From: Anditalea sp035461405
GTDB taxonomy: Bacteria; Bacteroidota; Bacteroidia; Cytophagales; Cyclobacteriaceae
Length of the DNA stretch: 15,904 nt
NCBI GenBank assembly: GCA_035461405.1
Contig: DATHVH010000171.1
Location: 1-15,904, forward strand
Direction of reading: 5' to 3'
The position numbers and the translations under genes are program-made. The number at the start of each line of letters is the position of its first letter. Position 1 is the first letter of the stretch. Of the stretch, positions 1 through 6,884 are shown piece after piece. The notes under the pieces were generated by a model. It searched no databases. It was not told where the DNA came from and was given only the letters and a program-made list of their open reading frames with translations.

Positions 1-570
1 TATTTGTTTTATTAAATAGCCTCTTGTCTCAAAGTCCTGTTCTGTTTTTAACTTGATATTAATATCTATGTATTTCTTCTTTAACGTTAAAAATTTATCC
101 GATTGGGTCACCTTGTCTAACCATTCTGAAAAGTCTGTTAAATTCTTATCCTGGTGAGAATAACCAAAGTATTCAATAGCAAACTCTGCTACTTCCAAGT
201 TTGAGCCTTCCCACTTTTCAATTTTGCTGACAGGTCGGCCAAAAAATTTATCCAATATATAGGTGTTTCTCATAAACGCTTCAAATACTTTTTTTTGAGC
301 TTCCTTTAGTCTCTTAGTCTTAAATAAAATAATGGACCACTCAAACAAGAAGTCTGGAAATCCTGCATCATCTGGAAAATTCTTGGTAAACCAGTTTAGG
401 TATCTAAGTCCCCCGGTAAAATCACTAAGTTCAATATAATATCGCGGAGGACTGTATCTTAATCCTTGGCCATCGTGATGATAGCCTCCCCAACGCTTTT
501 TATCCGCGGCTAAAGCAGCTTTTATTTTCTTTATCTTATTCCTAATCCTCTCTTCTTGTTTTGGTGTCAT
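1..570 (-). CDS. Conserved protein of unknown function, partial (3' end outside window)
   Basis: An open frame of 190 codons runs from ATG at 570 leftwards past the window edge without a stop. The translation begins MTPKQEERIRNKIKKIKAAL and has the composition of a real, soluble, cytoplasmic protein: Lys-rich and aromatic-rich, with no signal peptide or membrane segment. A segment near residues 50-80 (GGLRYLNWFTKNFPDDAGFP) followed by FEWSIILFKTKRLKEAQKK looks like helical repeat packing, and a TPR-like fold is possible but not shown. I do not recognise the family. The next gene on the same strand (arr) ends 238 bp upstream with a strong hairpin between them, so this gene probably has its own promoter. 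No other ATG lies in the few codons before the chosen start. Confidence 0.75.
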   Translation of the reverse strand, partial: MTPKQEERIRNKIKKIKAALAADKKRWGGYHHDGQGLRYSPPRYYIELSDFTGGLRYLNWFTKNFPDDAGFPDFLFEWSIILFKTKRLKEAQKKVFEAFMRNTYILDKFFGRPVSKIEKWEGSNLEVAEFAIEYFGYSHQDKNLTDFSEWLDKVTQSDKFLTLKKKYIDINIKLKTEQDFETRGYLIKQI

Positions 571-734
571 AGCGTGCTTCCGTATGGAAAGTCTTATGGG
601 TGTACCGTATCGCTTAACCAATTTTTGAAGCTAGCTAAGTAATATGCTTATATTCTGAAATGCATTTAAGAACCGGTTAATCATGGGAACCCTGGCTCAC
701 TATATTTAATTGATTTATACCCAAGATTAAATTT

Positions 735-763
735 ACTAAATCCACCATACTTGTGGATTTAGT
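735..763 (-). terminator. Perfect 11-bp hairpin downstream of arr
   Basis: The arms ACTAAATCCAC (735-745) and GTGGATTTAGT (753-763) are perfectly complementary with a 7-nt loop. The hairpin starts 46 bp past the arr stop codon on the transcribed strand. It is followed by AAATTTAATC rather than a clean T-run, so it may act as a 3' end stabiliser or a weak terminator rather than a canonical intrinsic terminator. It is symmetrical and could work in either direction. Confidence 0.5.
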
Positions 764-808
764 CTTTGAGCGGACAATTGTTTGAGTCGTATCTTTTTGC
801 AAATTTTT

Positions 809-1252
809 TTAATGATTTTGCGAATCAATCCCCTGGTCTTTAAGTTTTTCTAAAGCTTCCTTCATAGCTTTAACTTGTTCTGAAGGATGTCCTTGCCAAA
901 TTGTTACCTCTCCTACTACCCTGAAAGGTTCGGTGGAACGGTAAGACATGGAAGGATTTCCCGGGAATTTATTATCAGTCAAGTCAGGGTCATTTTCTAT
1001 TTTTCCTATCGGTTCTACCAAATAAATTCGTTCTCTTCCTTCTCCAAAAGCAAGTTCAGCCCCCCAAATGGCAGCATCTAATGTCGAAGTTAGGAAAATA
1101 TATTTTGCGTTTTTCTTATGTCCATAATTAGAATTGAATCCAACAGTTATAAGATCACCTAATTTTAAATTTGCTTTTGTCCCATGGAAGTAGGTTTGAG
1201 CAAATGTTGTAGGGCTTATATTATTAGTTTCTATTTTATTGTCTGGTTGCAT
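809..1252 (-). CDS. arr: Rifamycin NAD+ ADP-ribosyltransferase (Arr)
   Basis: Arr enzymes transfer ADP-ribose from NAD+ to the C23 hydroxyl of rifamycins and so block their binding to RNA polymerase; they act in the cytoplasm. The 147-residue product has the usual family length (about 140-150). It carries the family signatures in order: YFHGTKANLKLGDLI (residues 21-35), SNYGHKKNAKYIFLTSTLDA (41-60), WGAELAFGEGRERIYLVEP (63-81), NDPDLTDNKFPGNPSMSYRS (87-106) and EPFRVVGEV (108-116). The catalytic triad His-Tyr-Asp known from mycobacterial Arr corresponds to His23, Tyr51 and an Asp in the DPDLTD stretch (probably Asp88), all present. It is a single gene, not part of a visible cassette: no integrase or attC-like site is seen. 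The start is the first ATG. Family call is secure; actual resistance in the host is inferred. Confidence 0.93.
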   Translation of the reverse strand: MQPDNKIETNNISPTTFAQTYFHGTKANLKLGDLITVGFNSNYGHKKNAKYIFLTSTLDAAIWGAELAFGEGRERIYLVEPIGKIENDPDLTDNKFPGNPSMSYRSTEPFRVVGEVTIWQGHPSEQVKAMKEALEKLKDQGIDSQNH

Positions 1253-1431
1253 TGAGAGGTTTATATTGATGCAGTATATTACCTAATTTACAACTTTTAA
1301 CTGTCTTATGATACCTTTAGTCAGAAGTGCACCGGTTTTTTTAAAAGTACTATTAGGCATTTATCGTGTTAACTAATTTCCGTACTAAGCAAACGGTTAT
1401 TACACACGCCTTAAAGATAATTTTTCAAAGG

Positions 1432-1453
1432 AACATTGACTACTGGCAATGTT
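1432..1453 (-). terminator. Small hairpin after the CIA30-family gene
   Basis: AACATTG (1432-1438) and CAATGTT (1447-1453) form a perfect 7-bp stem with an 8-nt loop, 18 nt beyond the stop codon of the gene at 1472-1993. There is no T-run after it, so termination is only a suggestion. Confidence 0.3.
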
Positions 1454-1471
1454 GCCTATATCCATAATTTT

Positions 1472-1993
1472 TCAATGCAATTCTATCTTTACTATCTCCA
1501 GTTTAAAATCTTCAGCAACCCCATTTCCAATCATAAATCGCACCTCTTGAATCTGGTTGGAGTTGAAGTTGGGTATATTAAGCTTGTTTCCCCTGAAGGT
1601 GGGTTCCATTTGGTTGAGCGGTATCTCTATCGTTTGCCATTCCCCGTTGGTATTAAAATTATATACATAGGCAGCCTTATCATTTAAATCAGCTTTTATC
1701 CTAAACTGGTATTCTTTTCCATCACCTTTTATTCGGATAGTGGCCTTATCATATCCACTTATGTCTTTCGCCTCAAAATGATATTGCATGGAAGCAAATC
1801 CACCGTCATTTTCCAAAGACACATATCCCGTGAAAACTGCATGGCCCTCTTTGCTTTTGGAGAGTTGACTAGAAGATTTTCCTCCCATCACCACGTCATT
1901 TTCTATTTTCCAAACTGACCAGTCTGATGAAGCTCTAAAATCAAATAGGAGTAAGCTATTCATAATTAATGCAGTTAAAATTAAAGTTTTCAT
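1472..1993 (-). CDS. Exported CIA30/NDUFAF1-family protein
   Basis: The 173-residue product starts with a short signal-like stretch (MKTLILTALIMNSLLLF) and then matches the CIA30 (complex I intermediate-associated protein 30, NDUFAF1) family. W28-KIENDVVMGGKSSSQ (to residue 43) is the family signature, followed by FTGYVSLENDGGFAS and a galactose-binding-like beta sandwich to the C terminus (EVRFMIGNG, LEIVKIELH). In mitochondria the family assists complex I assembly. The bacterial members are mostly uncharacterised single-domain proteins, and the predicted export here argues against a direct complex I role. A carbohydrate- or ligand-binding function is possible but not shown. It stands alone between gaps of about 220 bp on both sides. 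Confidence 0.85.
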   Translation of the reverse strand: MKTLILTALIMNSLLLFDFRASSDWSVWKIENDVVMGGKSSSQLSKSKEGHAVFTGYVSLENDGGFASMQYHFEAKDISGYDKATIRIKGDGKEYQFRIKADLNDKAAYVYNFNTNGEWQTIEIPLNQMEPTFRGNKLNIPNFNSNQIQEVRFMIGNGVAEDFKLEIVKIELH

Positions 1994-2220
1994 TTGATAA
2001 ATGCGGTTGATATAGTTACTATTTTTCCAGCTTACTTATACTTTCCTTAGGTCCGGAAAACTCTAGGATTCCTCCAGCTATTTATTGATAAATGGATTGG
2101 AATGTGTAATGGTGGAATCGGTTTAGTTAACTGCAATGAATGACCATTTGTTATAATCGCATGCCTCCTTAATTGAAGAAAATCAAACCTCTTGAAGCCC
2201 TTCTGATTTTTTAGTATGAC

Positions 2221-3171
2221 TTATAATGATAAATATCCATTCTCCCCAAACCAATCTACCGCCTCTCCGACAGCATCTTCAATAGATCTAGCTTTCATCC
2301 CTAATTCCTGATATGTCGCCGCACCATCATAAAACAGGTTATTATTTATGATGGCGGCATTTACTTTGTTCAGTTTTGGGATCGTACCTGTCCATTTTCC
2401 GTAGAGGTGTCCCACTGTCCCTCCTATATTCGCAGCCAGGGGCGGAATGGGAATGATCAGGCGTTTTTTGCCCGATACCTGGGCCACTATTTTAAAAAAA
2501 CTTCTGTAAGACATATTTTCGTTTGCCAAAAGATACCGTCTCCCAGATACCGATGATTCCAAGATTTTTTGGATGGCTTCAGCTACGTCCTTTACGTGGA
2601 TAAAACTCTTTCCTCCGGCCGGAGTGTAGACGGGATTATGCTTTAAATAGTGCAGGATGGATTGGCCGGAAGACGGTTTGGAATCACGGGGCCCGATCAT
2701 AAAGGATGGATTGATAATAACAGCTTTAACAATCTTTTGCCCCAGCACGTACTCTTCCGCGGCCAACTTACTCTGCACATAGTCAGTATCCATTTCCAGA
2801 GGGGGATCATTTATGACGGGGAAAGTATTTGCCGTACTTACAAACACCACTTTATCTGACCCGACTTTTCCTGCAGCTTCTATGATATGTTTGGTGCCCT
2901 GTAAATTAATTTTGTCGTATTCTTCACGGCTGCTGCCCCACTGTTTGGTATTAGCAGCACAATGAATAATGGCTTGACAATGCTTGGCTGCCTTACAGAT
3001 GGACTGGCTGTCTTCAAGATCGCCATAATGGATATCGGGATGAAGCCCTTTCAGTCCTAAAGTATGGCTGCTTTTGCGAAGGAGTACGCTTACTTCATAT
3101 CCGTGAGTTAGCATCTGCTCTACCACATTGGATCCCAACAGCCCACTGGCTCCTGTTACAAGTACCCTCAT
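2221..3171 (-). CDS. Extended SDR: NAD(P)-dependent epimerase/dehydratase (dihydroflavonol reductase-like)
   Basis: This 316-residue protein is an extended short-chain dehydrogenase/reductase. It has an N-terminal Rossmann motif GASGLLG (residues 7-13), an acidic/polar cofactor region with Arg32 that favours NADP(H), a VSTANTF segment supplying the catalytic Ser/Thr (112-117), and the active-site pair Tyr131-x3-Lys135 (YVQSK). The later GPRD and GGKSFIHVKDVAEAI motifs are typical of the dihydroflavonol-4-reductase/NAD-dependent epimerase group, which acts on nucleotide sugars, steroids or small carbonyls; the substrate cannot be read from sequence. Its ATG overlaps the stop of the upstream SDR by 4 bp (ATGA, 3168-3171), so the two are translationally coupled and probably act in one pathway. 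No signal peptide. Confidence 0.88.
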   Translation of the reverse strand: MRVLVTGASGLLGSNVVEQMLTHGYEVSVLLRKSSHTLGLKGLHPDIHYGDLEDSQSICKAAKHCQAIIHCAANTKQWGSSREEYDKINLQGTKHIIEAAGKVGSDKVVFVSTANTFPVINDPPLEMDTDYVQSKLAAEEYVLGQKIVKAVIINPSFMIGPRDSKPSSGQSILHYLKHNPVYTPAGGKSFIHVKDVAEAIQKILESSVSGRRYLLANENMSYRSFFKIVAQVSGKKRLIIPIPPLAANIGGTVGHLYGKWTGTIPKLNKVNAAIINNNLFYDGAATYQELGMKARSIEDAVGEAVDWFGENGYLSL

Positions 3172-3995
3172 ACCTTCTGCTTCCCATCATCAGATAGAAT
3201 CTCTCTTTTCAGCACTTTATAGATCAATGGCATGGCAAATATCCTGGGGATGTATTTCAACAGCCGTATGATGACTTTATTATAAACACCGGGAATGATG
3301 ACTTTGTCTCCAGCCAGCATCTGGCTCACTCCTATATCCGCTACCTCATCTACCGTGAGCCAAGCTCCTTTACCCATAAATCCGTGCTTGCCAATTCTTT
3401 CTTCATTATCCTCAGATGTATTCATGGGGCCGGGATGAAGGACCGCTACATGAACTCCCGTACCTTTCAGTTCTTCACCAAGTCCCACAGAAAATGAATA
3501 TACAAATGCCTTAGTGGCAGGATACACAGTCTTGAATGGCATTGGTTTAAATGCCGCAATACTGGAAATGTTCATAATAAATGAGCTCTTCTGTTCTTTA
3601 AGCGTAGGAATAAAATAACGGGTCAAAAGCGTAAGCGCCCTAACGTTAACTAGAAGCATGGTATCAATTAAAGCTACTTCTGCCTTTTCAAATAAGGCGC
3701 TGCCTCCCAAACCCGCATTGTTTACAAGACCTACAATTTCCAAATCCTTAAAAAGTACCCAATCTACAAATTCTCTTATGTTCTCTCCATTTCTTAAGTC
3801 AGTTTCAAAATGCAGGATTTTAATCCCATATTGATTTGCCAAAGTATTGCTGATACTGCTGAGGCCTTCGTCAGGTAGAGATAGTAAAATCAAATTACAG
3901 CCATCCATGGCAAACCGTTTAGCTATTGCTTTTCCCAATCCTAAACTTGCTCCGGTTACTATTACATATTTTTCAGAATATTTTTTGTTCTTCAT
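3168..3995 (-). CDS. Classical SDR-family oxidoreductase
   Basis: This 275-residue protein is a classical short-chain dehydrogenase. TGASLGLG (residues 14-21) is the cofactor glycine motif, NNAG (92-95) the structural motif, Ser144/145 the catalytic serine, and Tyr158-x3-Lys162 (YPATK) the catalytic pair, followed by HPGPMNT (187-193). The layout of the C terminus, with a hydrophobic helix near residues 240-262 (LLKYIPRIFAMPLIYKVL), resembles SDRs of the DltE/YqjQ or 17-beta-HSD-like group that sit on membranes. The substrate is unknown; acyl or steroid-like ketones are guesses. It is the first gene of a two-gene operon with the overlapping extended SDR. The start ATG at 3995 is followed by a basic leader (KNKKYSEK) directly before the first beta strand, which fits the family. 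Confidence 0.9.
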   Translation of the reverse strand: MKNKKYSEKYVIVTGASLGLGKAIAKRFAMDGCNLILLSLPDEGLSSISNTLANQYGIKILHFETDLRNGENIREFVDWVLFKDLEIVGLVNNAGLGGSALFEKAEVALIDTMLLVNVRALTLLTRYFIPTLKEQKSSFIMNISSIAAFKPMPFKTVYPATKAFVYSFSVGLGEELKGTGVHVAVLHPGPMNTSEDNEERIGKHGFMGKGAWLTVDEVADIGVSQMLAGDKVIIPGVYNKVIIRLLKYIPRIFAMPLIYKVLKREILSDDGKQKV

Positions 3996-4039
3996 TATTA
4001 AAAATTCTTATTTTCTTTTATAAAAAGCCCCCACATAAA

Positions 4040-4058
4040 TTCCCAATCTATTGGGGAA
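4040..4058. promoter_or_regulatory. Dyad upstream of the SDR operon
   Basis: TTCCCAAT (4040-4047) and ATTGGGGAA (4050-4058) form a near-perfect dyad with one extra G, about 45-63 bp upstream of the first SDR start codon. This is a position where an operator would lie. There is no regulator gene nearby that would identify it, so the call is tentative. Confidence 0.3.
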
Positions 4059-4143
4059 CAATAAGGAAACACAGAGGACATTAAAGAGTTTCTTGGAGCC
4101 TATTAATTATATTCATCTTATTTTTCAAAAGTGAAGCTTAGAT

Positions 4144-4215
4144 AAAAAATTTGTGCCTCGAGTAGTACTGAAAGTCTATTCGACTTTCCGTACGACCCGA
4201 GGACTTAAGATCTTT
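4144..4215 (+). repeat. Long-hairpin dispersed repeat, copy 1
   Basis: The 72-bp unit folds into one long hairpin. Its core pairs 4156-4176 with 4182-4202: 18 of 21 positions match with three isolated mismatches, around a 5-nt loop TATTC. The flanking arms (AAAAAATTTGTG and the end of the unit, ACTTAAGATCTTT) also pair imperfectly. The first 14 bp (4144-4157) and last 21 bp (4195-4215) are identical to copy 2, whereas the inner stem differs completely. This pattern, with conserved outer arms and a variable but still self-complementary tip, suggests selection on the hairpin. There is no T-run, so it is not an intrinsic terminator. Confidence 0.75.
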
Positions 4216-4473
4216 GGAACAAGGGCTAAAAATTGTATGGCTCTACCCTATTTTCATCCGGGATGTAAACATATATATAAATTAAAAATAATGCAAACGT
4301 TTTCAGAAAATTTAATGTGATTATTAAATTAATTTTTATGATTATAAAAAGAGTAATTAATCATAAATATAAGCTGTTAATTATTAGCTACTTAGCAAAT
4401 GAAACCAACGGTCTTATGAAATTTACTCCTGCAATCATATGGAAGAATTTAGAATCAAATACTTATAAGCTTC

Positions 4474-4542
4474 AAAAAATTTGTGCCCCGGGCTGCAGAA
4501 TGATTTAATGTTACATTCACAACCCGAGGACTTAAGATCTTT
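4474..4542 (+). repeat. Long-hairpin dispersed repeat, copy 2
   Basis: The 69-bp unit lies in the same direction as copy 1, exactly 330 bp downstream of it. The ends 4474-4487 and 4522-4542 are identical to copy 1. The inner stem is different in sequence: CCCCGGG (4486-4492) faces CCCGAGG (4523-4529), and GAATG (4498-4502) pairs with CATTC (4514-4518). It is weaker than copy 1, with one mismatch replacing the T-A pair of copy 1 in the outer stem. A HindIII-like AAGCTT precedes both copies at slightly different distances. Confidence 0.75.
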
Positions 4543-4941
4543 ATATTAGTTTAAGAAAGAATTGATTATAATTATTGCTTTCACAAGTCCCCAACCCTCT
4601 TTAAAAATGTAAATATAATATCAAAAACTTAAATTGATAGATATTTTAAAAAAATTAATATAAATATTATTTTATTAATTTGTATTATACAATTTGTAGC
4701 TGTCACATCTTATTGATAGTGTTCAAAATAACTAAAATAGAGATACAAAGTGGGGTTAGACCACCTCAGGGAGAAAAAAGGCTAGAAATTAAAAAAAAAT
4801 CTCATCGCCTTACATTTAATTAAAAAGGGATCAATTGGTATTAGATAAATGGTGCATTTGTTAAGTATATAGGAGACTTCATTCAAAACTTTTTTAGTAT
4901 ATTATATAAAAATTTGACCTATTCAATTTCTGTTCATATGT

Positions 4942-5385
4942 ATGGAAAGCTTCTTTAAAGAGTTATTTGAATATAGCCACCACTTTAACCAAAAACTGAT
5001 GGATACTATGTTGACCCATCCAGAGCCTACCTCTGACCGAAGCCTACAGTTGCTTAATCATTTGGTAAATGCCCATCATATCTGGAATAACCGCATTATG
5101 GAAATGCCTCCCAAAACAGGTGTATGGGATTTGCATCTCTTTGAAGATATAAAAAAATCGGACAGTGAAAATCTAGGTATGTCTATTAGTATTGTAGATC
5201 AGATTGAAATGGATAAAATGATCATGTACACCAATTCACAGGGTGTTAAATTTACAAACAGTGTTCGTGATATCTTATTTCATATCATAAATCATTCTAC
5301 CCATCATAGGGCCCAGATTAGCAGCGATTTGAAAATAAATGGGGTGCCCCCTATACCAATGGACTATATCTTTTTTAAAAGGTAG
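4942..5385 (+). CDS. DinB-like four-helix-bundle protein
   Basis: The 147-residue product is all-helical and matches the DinB/YfiT-like metalloenzyme fold. The segment LLNHLVNAHHIWNNRI (residues 37-52) carries the first metal-ligand histidine (His45 or His46). NSVRDILFHIINHSTHHRAQISSDL (106-130) carries the hallmark C-terminal pair His118 and His122 followed by Arg. Members bind a divalent metal; several are thiol-dependent S-transferases (bacillithiol, mycothiol), but many in Bacteroidota have no known reaction, and the substrate here is unknown. Length is normal for the family. The final IPMDYIFFKR tail is typical of Bacteroidota members. A second ATG four bases upstream (4938) is in another frame. 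The sialidase-like lipoprotein gene follows after 70 bp and could be cotranscribed. Confidence 0.83.
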   Translation: MESFFKELFEYSHHFNQKLMDTMLTHPEPTSDRSLQLLNHLVNAHHIWNNRIMEMPPKTGVWDLHLFEDIKKSDSENLGMSISIVDQIEMDKMIMYTNSQGVKFTNSVRDILFHIINHSTHHRAQISSDLKINGVPPIPMDYIFFKR

Positions 5386-5455
5386 AATTCTTATAATTAT
5401 AAAAGGTTAATTTGCAACTCAGGATTCACCCCCTGTAACATCCAAATATAACTTT

Positions 5456-6694
5456 ATGCCATACTCTAATTTAACTTTCATCTGCTTGGCAGTATTCTTA
5501 TTTGCCTGCGGGTCAAATGGAAGAAATATTCTTGAAAGTGAATATACCGAGGCAACACTCAGCCCAATAGCATTTCCTATACAGGAAGAAACTCATTATG
5601 GAGAGCCATATCTGTTTACTGATGGCCATGGCCAAACGTACATGTCATGGAGAGAAACTAATGAAGGGGTACATTTACTTCGATATGCTAAGCTTAAGGA
5701 AGAGGCCTGGACTGAACCGGTAACTATTGCGTCAGGTAGTGATTGGTTTGTAAATTGGGCAGATTATCCCCAAATGGTAGCCTTTTCCCAAGGAGATTTG
5801 CTTTCTTTTTATCTCGAAAAAAGCGGTCCTTCTACCTTTTCATATGACATCAAGCTTACCAGATCTGCGGATGGATCTAATTGGGAGGATCCCAAAATAC
5901 TCCATGACGATGGGAAAAAAGTAGAGCATGGTTTCGTATCCATGCTACCATACAATGATAATGTTTTTATTGCTTGGTTAGATGGCAGAAATACATCTGA
6001 CGGACATGGGGAAGGTCATGCACATGGTCACGGTGGCAAAAAGCCCATGACTCTCCGTGGTGCTATAGTGGATAACAAAGGAAATAAACTACAGGAATGG
6101 GAACTGGATAACAGTGTATGTGACTGCTGCCAAACCACAGCCGCGATGACAGACAATGGTCCAGTAGTCATCTACCGAGACAGATCTCTTACTGAAGTGA
6201 GAAATATAAATATTGTAAGACTATTGAACGGGAAATGGACAGACCCCGAGCCAATTTATAACGACAACTGGAAGATAAAGGGCTGTCCGGTAAATGGCCC
6301 AAGAACAGATAGTAAAGGTAATAACCTTGCCATAGCATGGTTTGCAGAAGTCCATGGACAGGCTGAGGTTAAAGTAATTTTTTCTGAAGATGGAGGTGCC
6401 ACTTTTGATAGGCCCATCAGAATAAATGAGGAGCATACCATCGGAAGAGTAGACCTAGTCATGTTGGATTCTAATACTGCAGTGGTTACGTGGATGGAAG
6501 GACCTCTTATCCTAGCAAGAAGGGTAAACAAAGACCGTTCCCTAGGACCGATAATTACTATAGCAGAATCATCCGATAATCGCTCCAGTGGATTTCCTCA
6601 AATAACCATTAATAATAACAGCTTGATCTTTGCATGGACTGATAGCAACGAATTATACTCTACCGTTAAAACTGCATTTTTGAAGGATTTTTGA
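5456..6694 (+). CDS. Lipoprotein with sialidase-like beta-propeller and His/Cys-rich putative metal site
   Basis: The 412-residue protein opens with a lipoprotein signal peptide ending LFAC18-GS, so it is probably anchored in a membrane facing the periplasm or outside. The rest has sialidase-superfamily propeller features: Asp-box-like turns TRSADGSNWEDP (135-146) and FSEDGGATFDRP (309-320), and repeated short beta strands such as NVFIAWLDGR (169-178), PVVIYRDR (236-243) and AVVTWMEG (342-349). Unusual are a His-rich loop HGEGHAHGHGG (184-194), a CDCC motif (222-225) followed by QTTAA, and a further Cys in GCPVNGP (276-282). These could bind a metal such as copper or zinc. The His-rich loop seems to be an insertion in a propeller strand junction. 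Sialidase activity is not supported by a visible full catalytic set, so 'exo-alpha-sialidase' would be an over-call. Confidence 0.75.
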   Translation: MPYSNLTFICLAVFLFACGSNGRNILESEYTEATLSPIAFPIQEETHYGEPYLFTDGHGQTYMSWRETNEGVHLLRYAKLKEEAWTEPVTIASGSDWFVNWADYPQMVAFSQGDLLSFYLEKSGPSTFSYDIKLTRSADGSNWEDPKILHDDGKKVEHGFVSMLPYNDNVFIAWLDGRNTSDGHGEGHAHGHGGKKPMTLRGAIVDNKGNKLQEWELDNSVCDCCQTTAAMTDNGPVVIYRDRSLTEVRNINIVRLLNGKWTDPEPIYNDNWKIKGCPVNGPRTDSKGNNLAIAWFAEVHGQAEVKVIFSEDGGATFDRPIRINEEHTIGRVDLVMLDSNTAVVTWMEGPLILARRVNKDRSLGPIITIAESSDNRSSGFPQITINNNSLIFAWTDSNELYSTVKTAFLKDF

Positions 6695-6824
6695 CTTCGG
6701 TTATGCAAAAAGCATAGTATAACATTCCATATAATCTAAGTTTAATTAATTTACATATTATAAATGAGATAGGATTAATCTACCTCTTAATAATTTTTTT
6801 TGTATTATATATTTATTTTATTGA

Positions 6825-6882
6825 TCAAAAAGGTTATATTGAATAACGGAATTTAGCCGTGCTTAATATATAACCCTTTTGA
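6825..6882 (+). promoter_or_regulatory. Long leader hairpin ending 2 nt before the L,D-transpeptidase start
   Basis: The arms 6825-6839 (TCAAAAAGGTTATAT) and 6868-6882 (ATATAACCCTTTTGA) pair at 14 of 15 positions, with one A/C mismatch. A second small hairpin sits in the loop, ACGG (6846-6849) with CCGT (6857-6860). The 3' arm stops 2 nt before the ATG at 6885, so if it is transcribed the ribosome-binding region would be buried in the stem. No T-run follows, which argues against a terminator. Its role as a translational control element is inference. Confidence 0.55.
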
Positions 6883-6884
6883 AT

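Larger units (their letters stand above)
3996..4941. other. Gene-free AT-rich region with two hairpin repeats
   Basis: No convincing gene is present in this 946-bp gap between the divergently oriented SDR operon and the DinB-like gene. It holds the two hairpin repeats listed separately, a dyad close to the SDR start, and very AT-rich DNA. Between the repeats an inverted repeat TTATGATTA / TAATCATAA is visible around 4336-4366. A 63-codon frame at 4317-4508 runs into the second repeat and has no recognisable protein character. The stretch 4545-4940 shows no feature I can name. Confidence 0.6.

Noticed and set aside
571..808. Integron attC-like site beside arr
   Set aside because: GCTTAAC-like strings occur, but no matching GTTRRRY partner with the attC fold could be found on either side of arr.
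2179..2212. AAAATCA / TGATTTTTT inverted repeat after the SDR operon as terminator
   Set aside because: The T-run is on the plus strand, opposite to the operon, and the stem is short, AT-only and has a long loop.
2221..3995. SDR pair as part of a natural-product gene cluster
   Set aside because: No synthase, acyl carrier, transporter or regulator gene surrounds it.
4317..4508. 63-codon plus-strand frame between the hairpin repeats
   Set aside because: It runs through the second repeat copy, has low-complexity AT-driven composition and shows no domain.
4144..4542. Hairpin repeats as intrinsic terminators or attC sites
   Set aside because: Neither copy is followed by a T-run, they lie far from any gene end, and the attC core bases are missing.
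6879..6884. TTG start for the L,D-transpeptidase
   Set aside because: It adds only two residues, lies within the 3' arm of the leader hairpin, and the ATG at 6885 gives a normal signal peptide.
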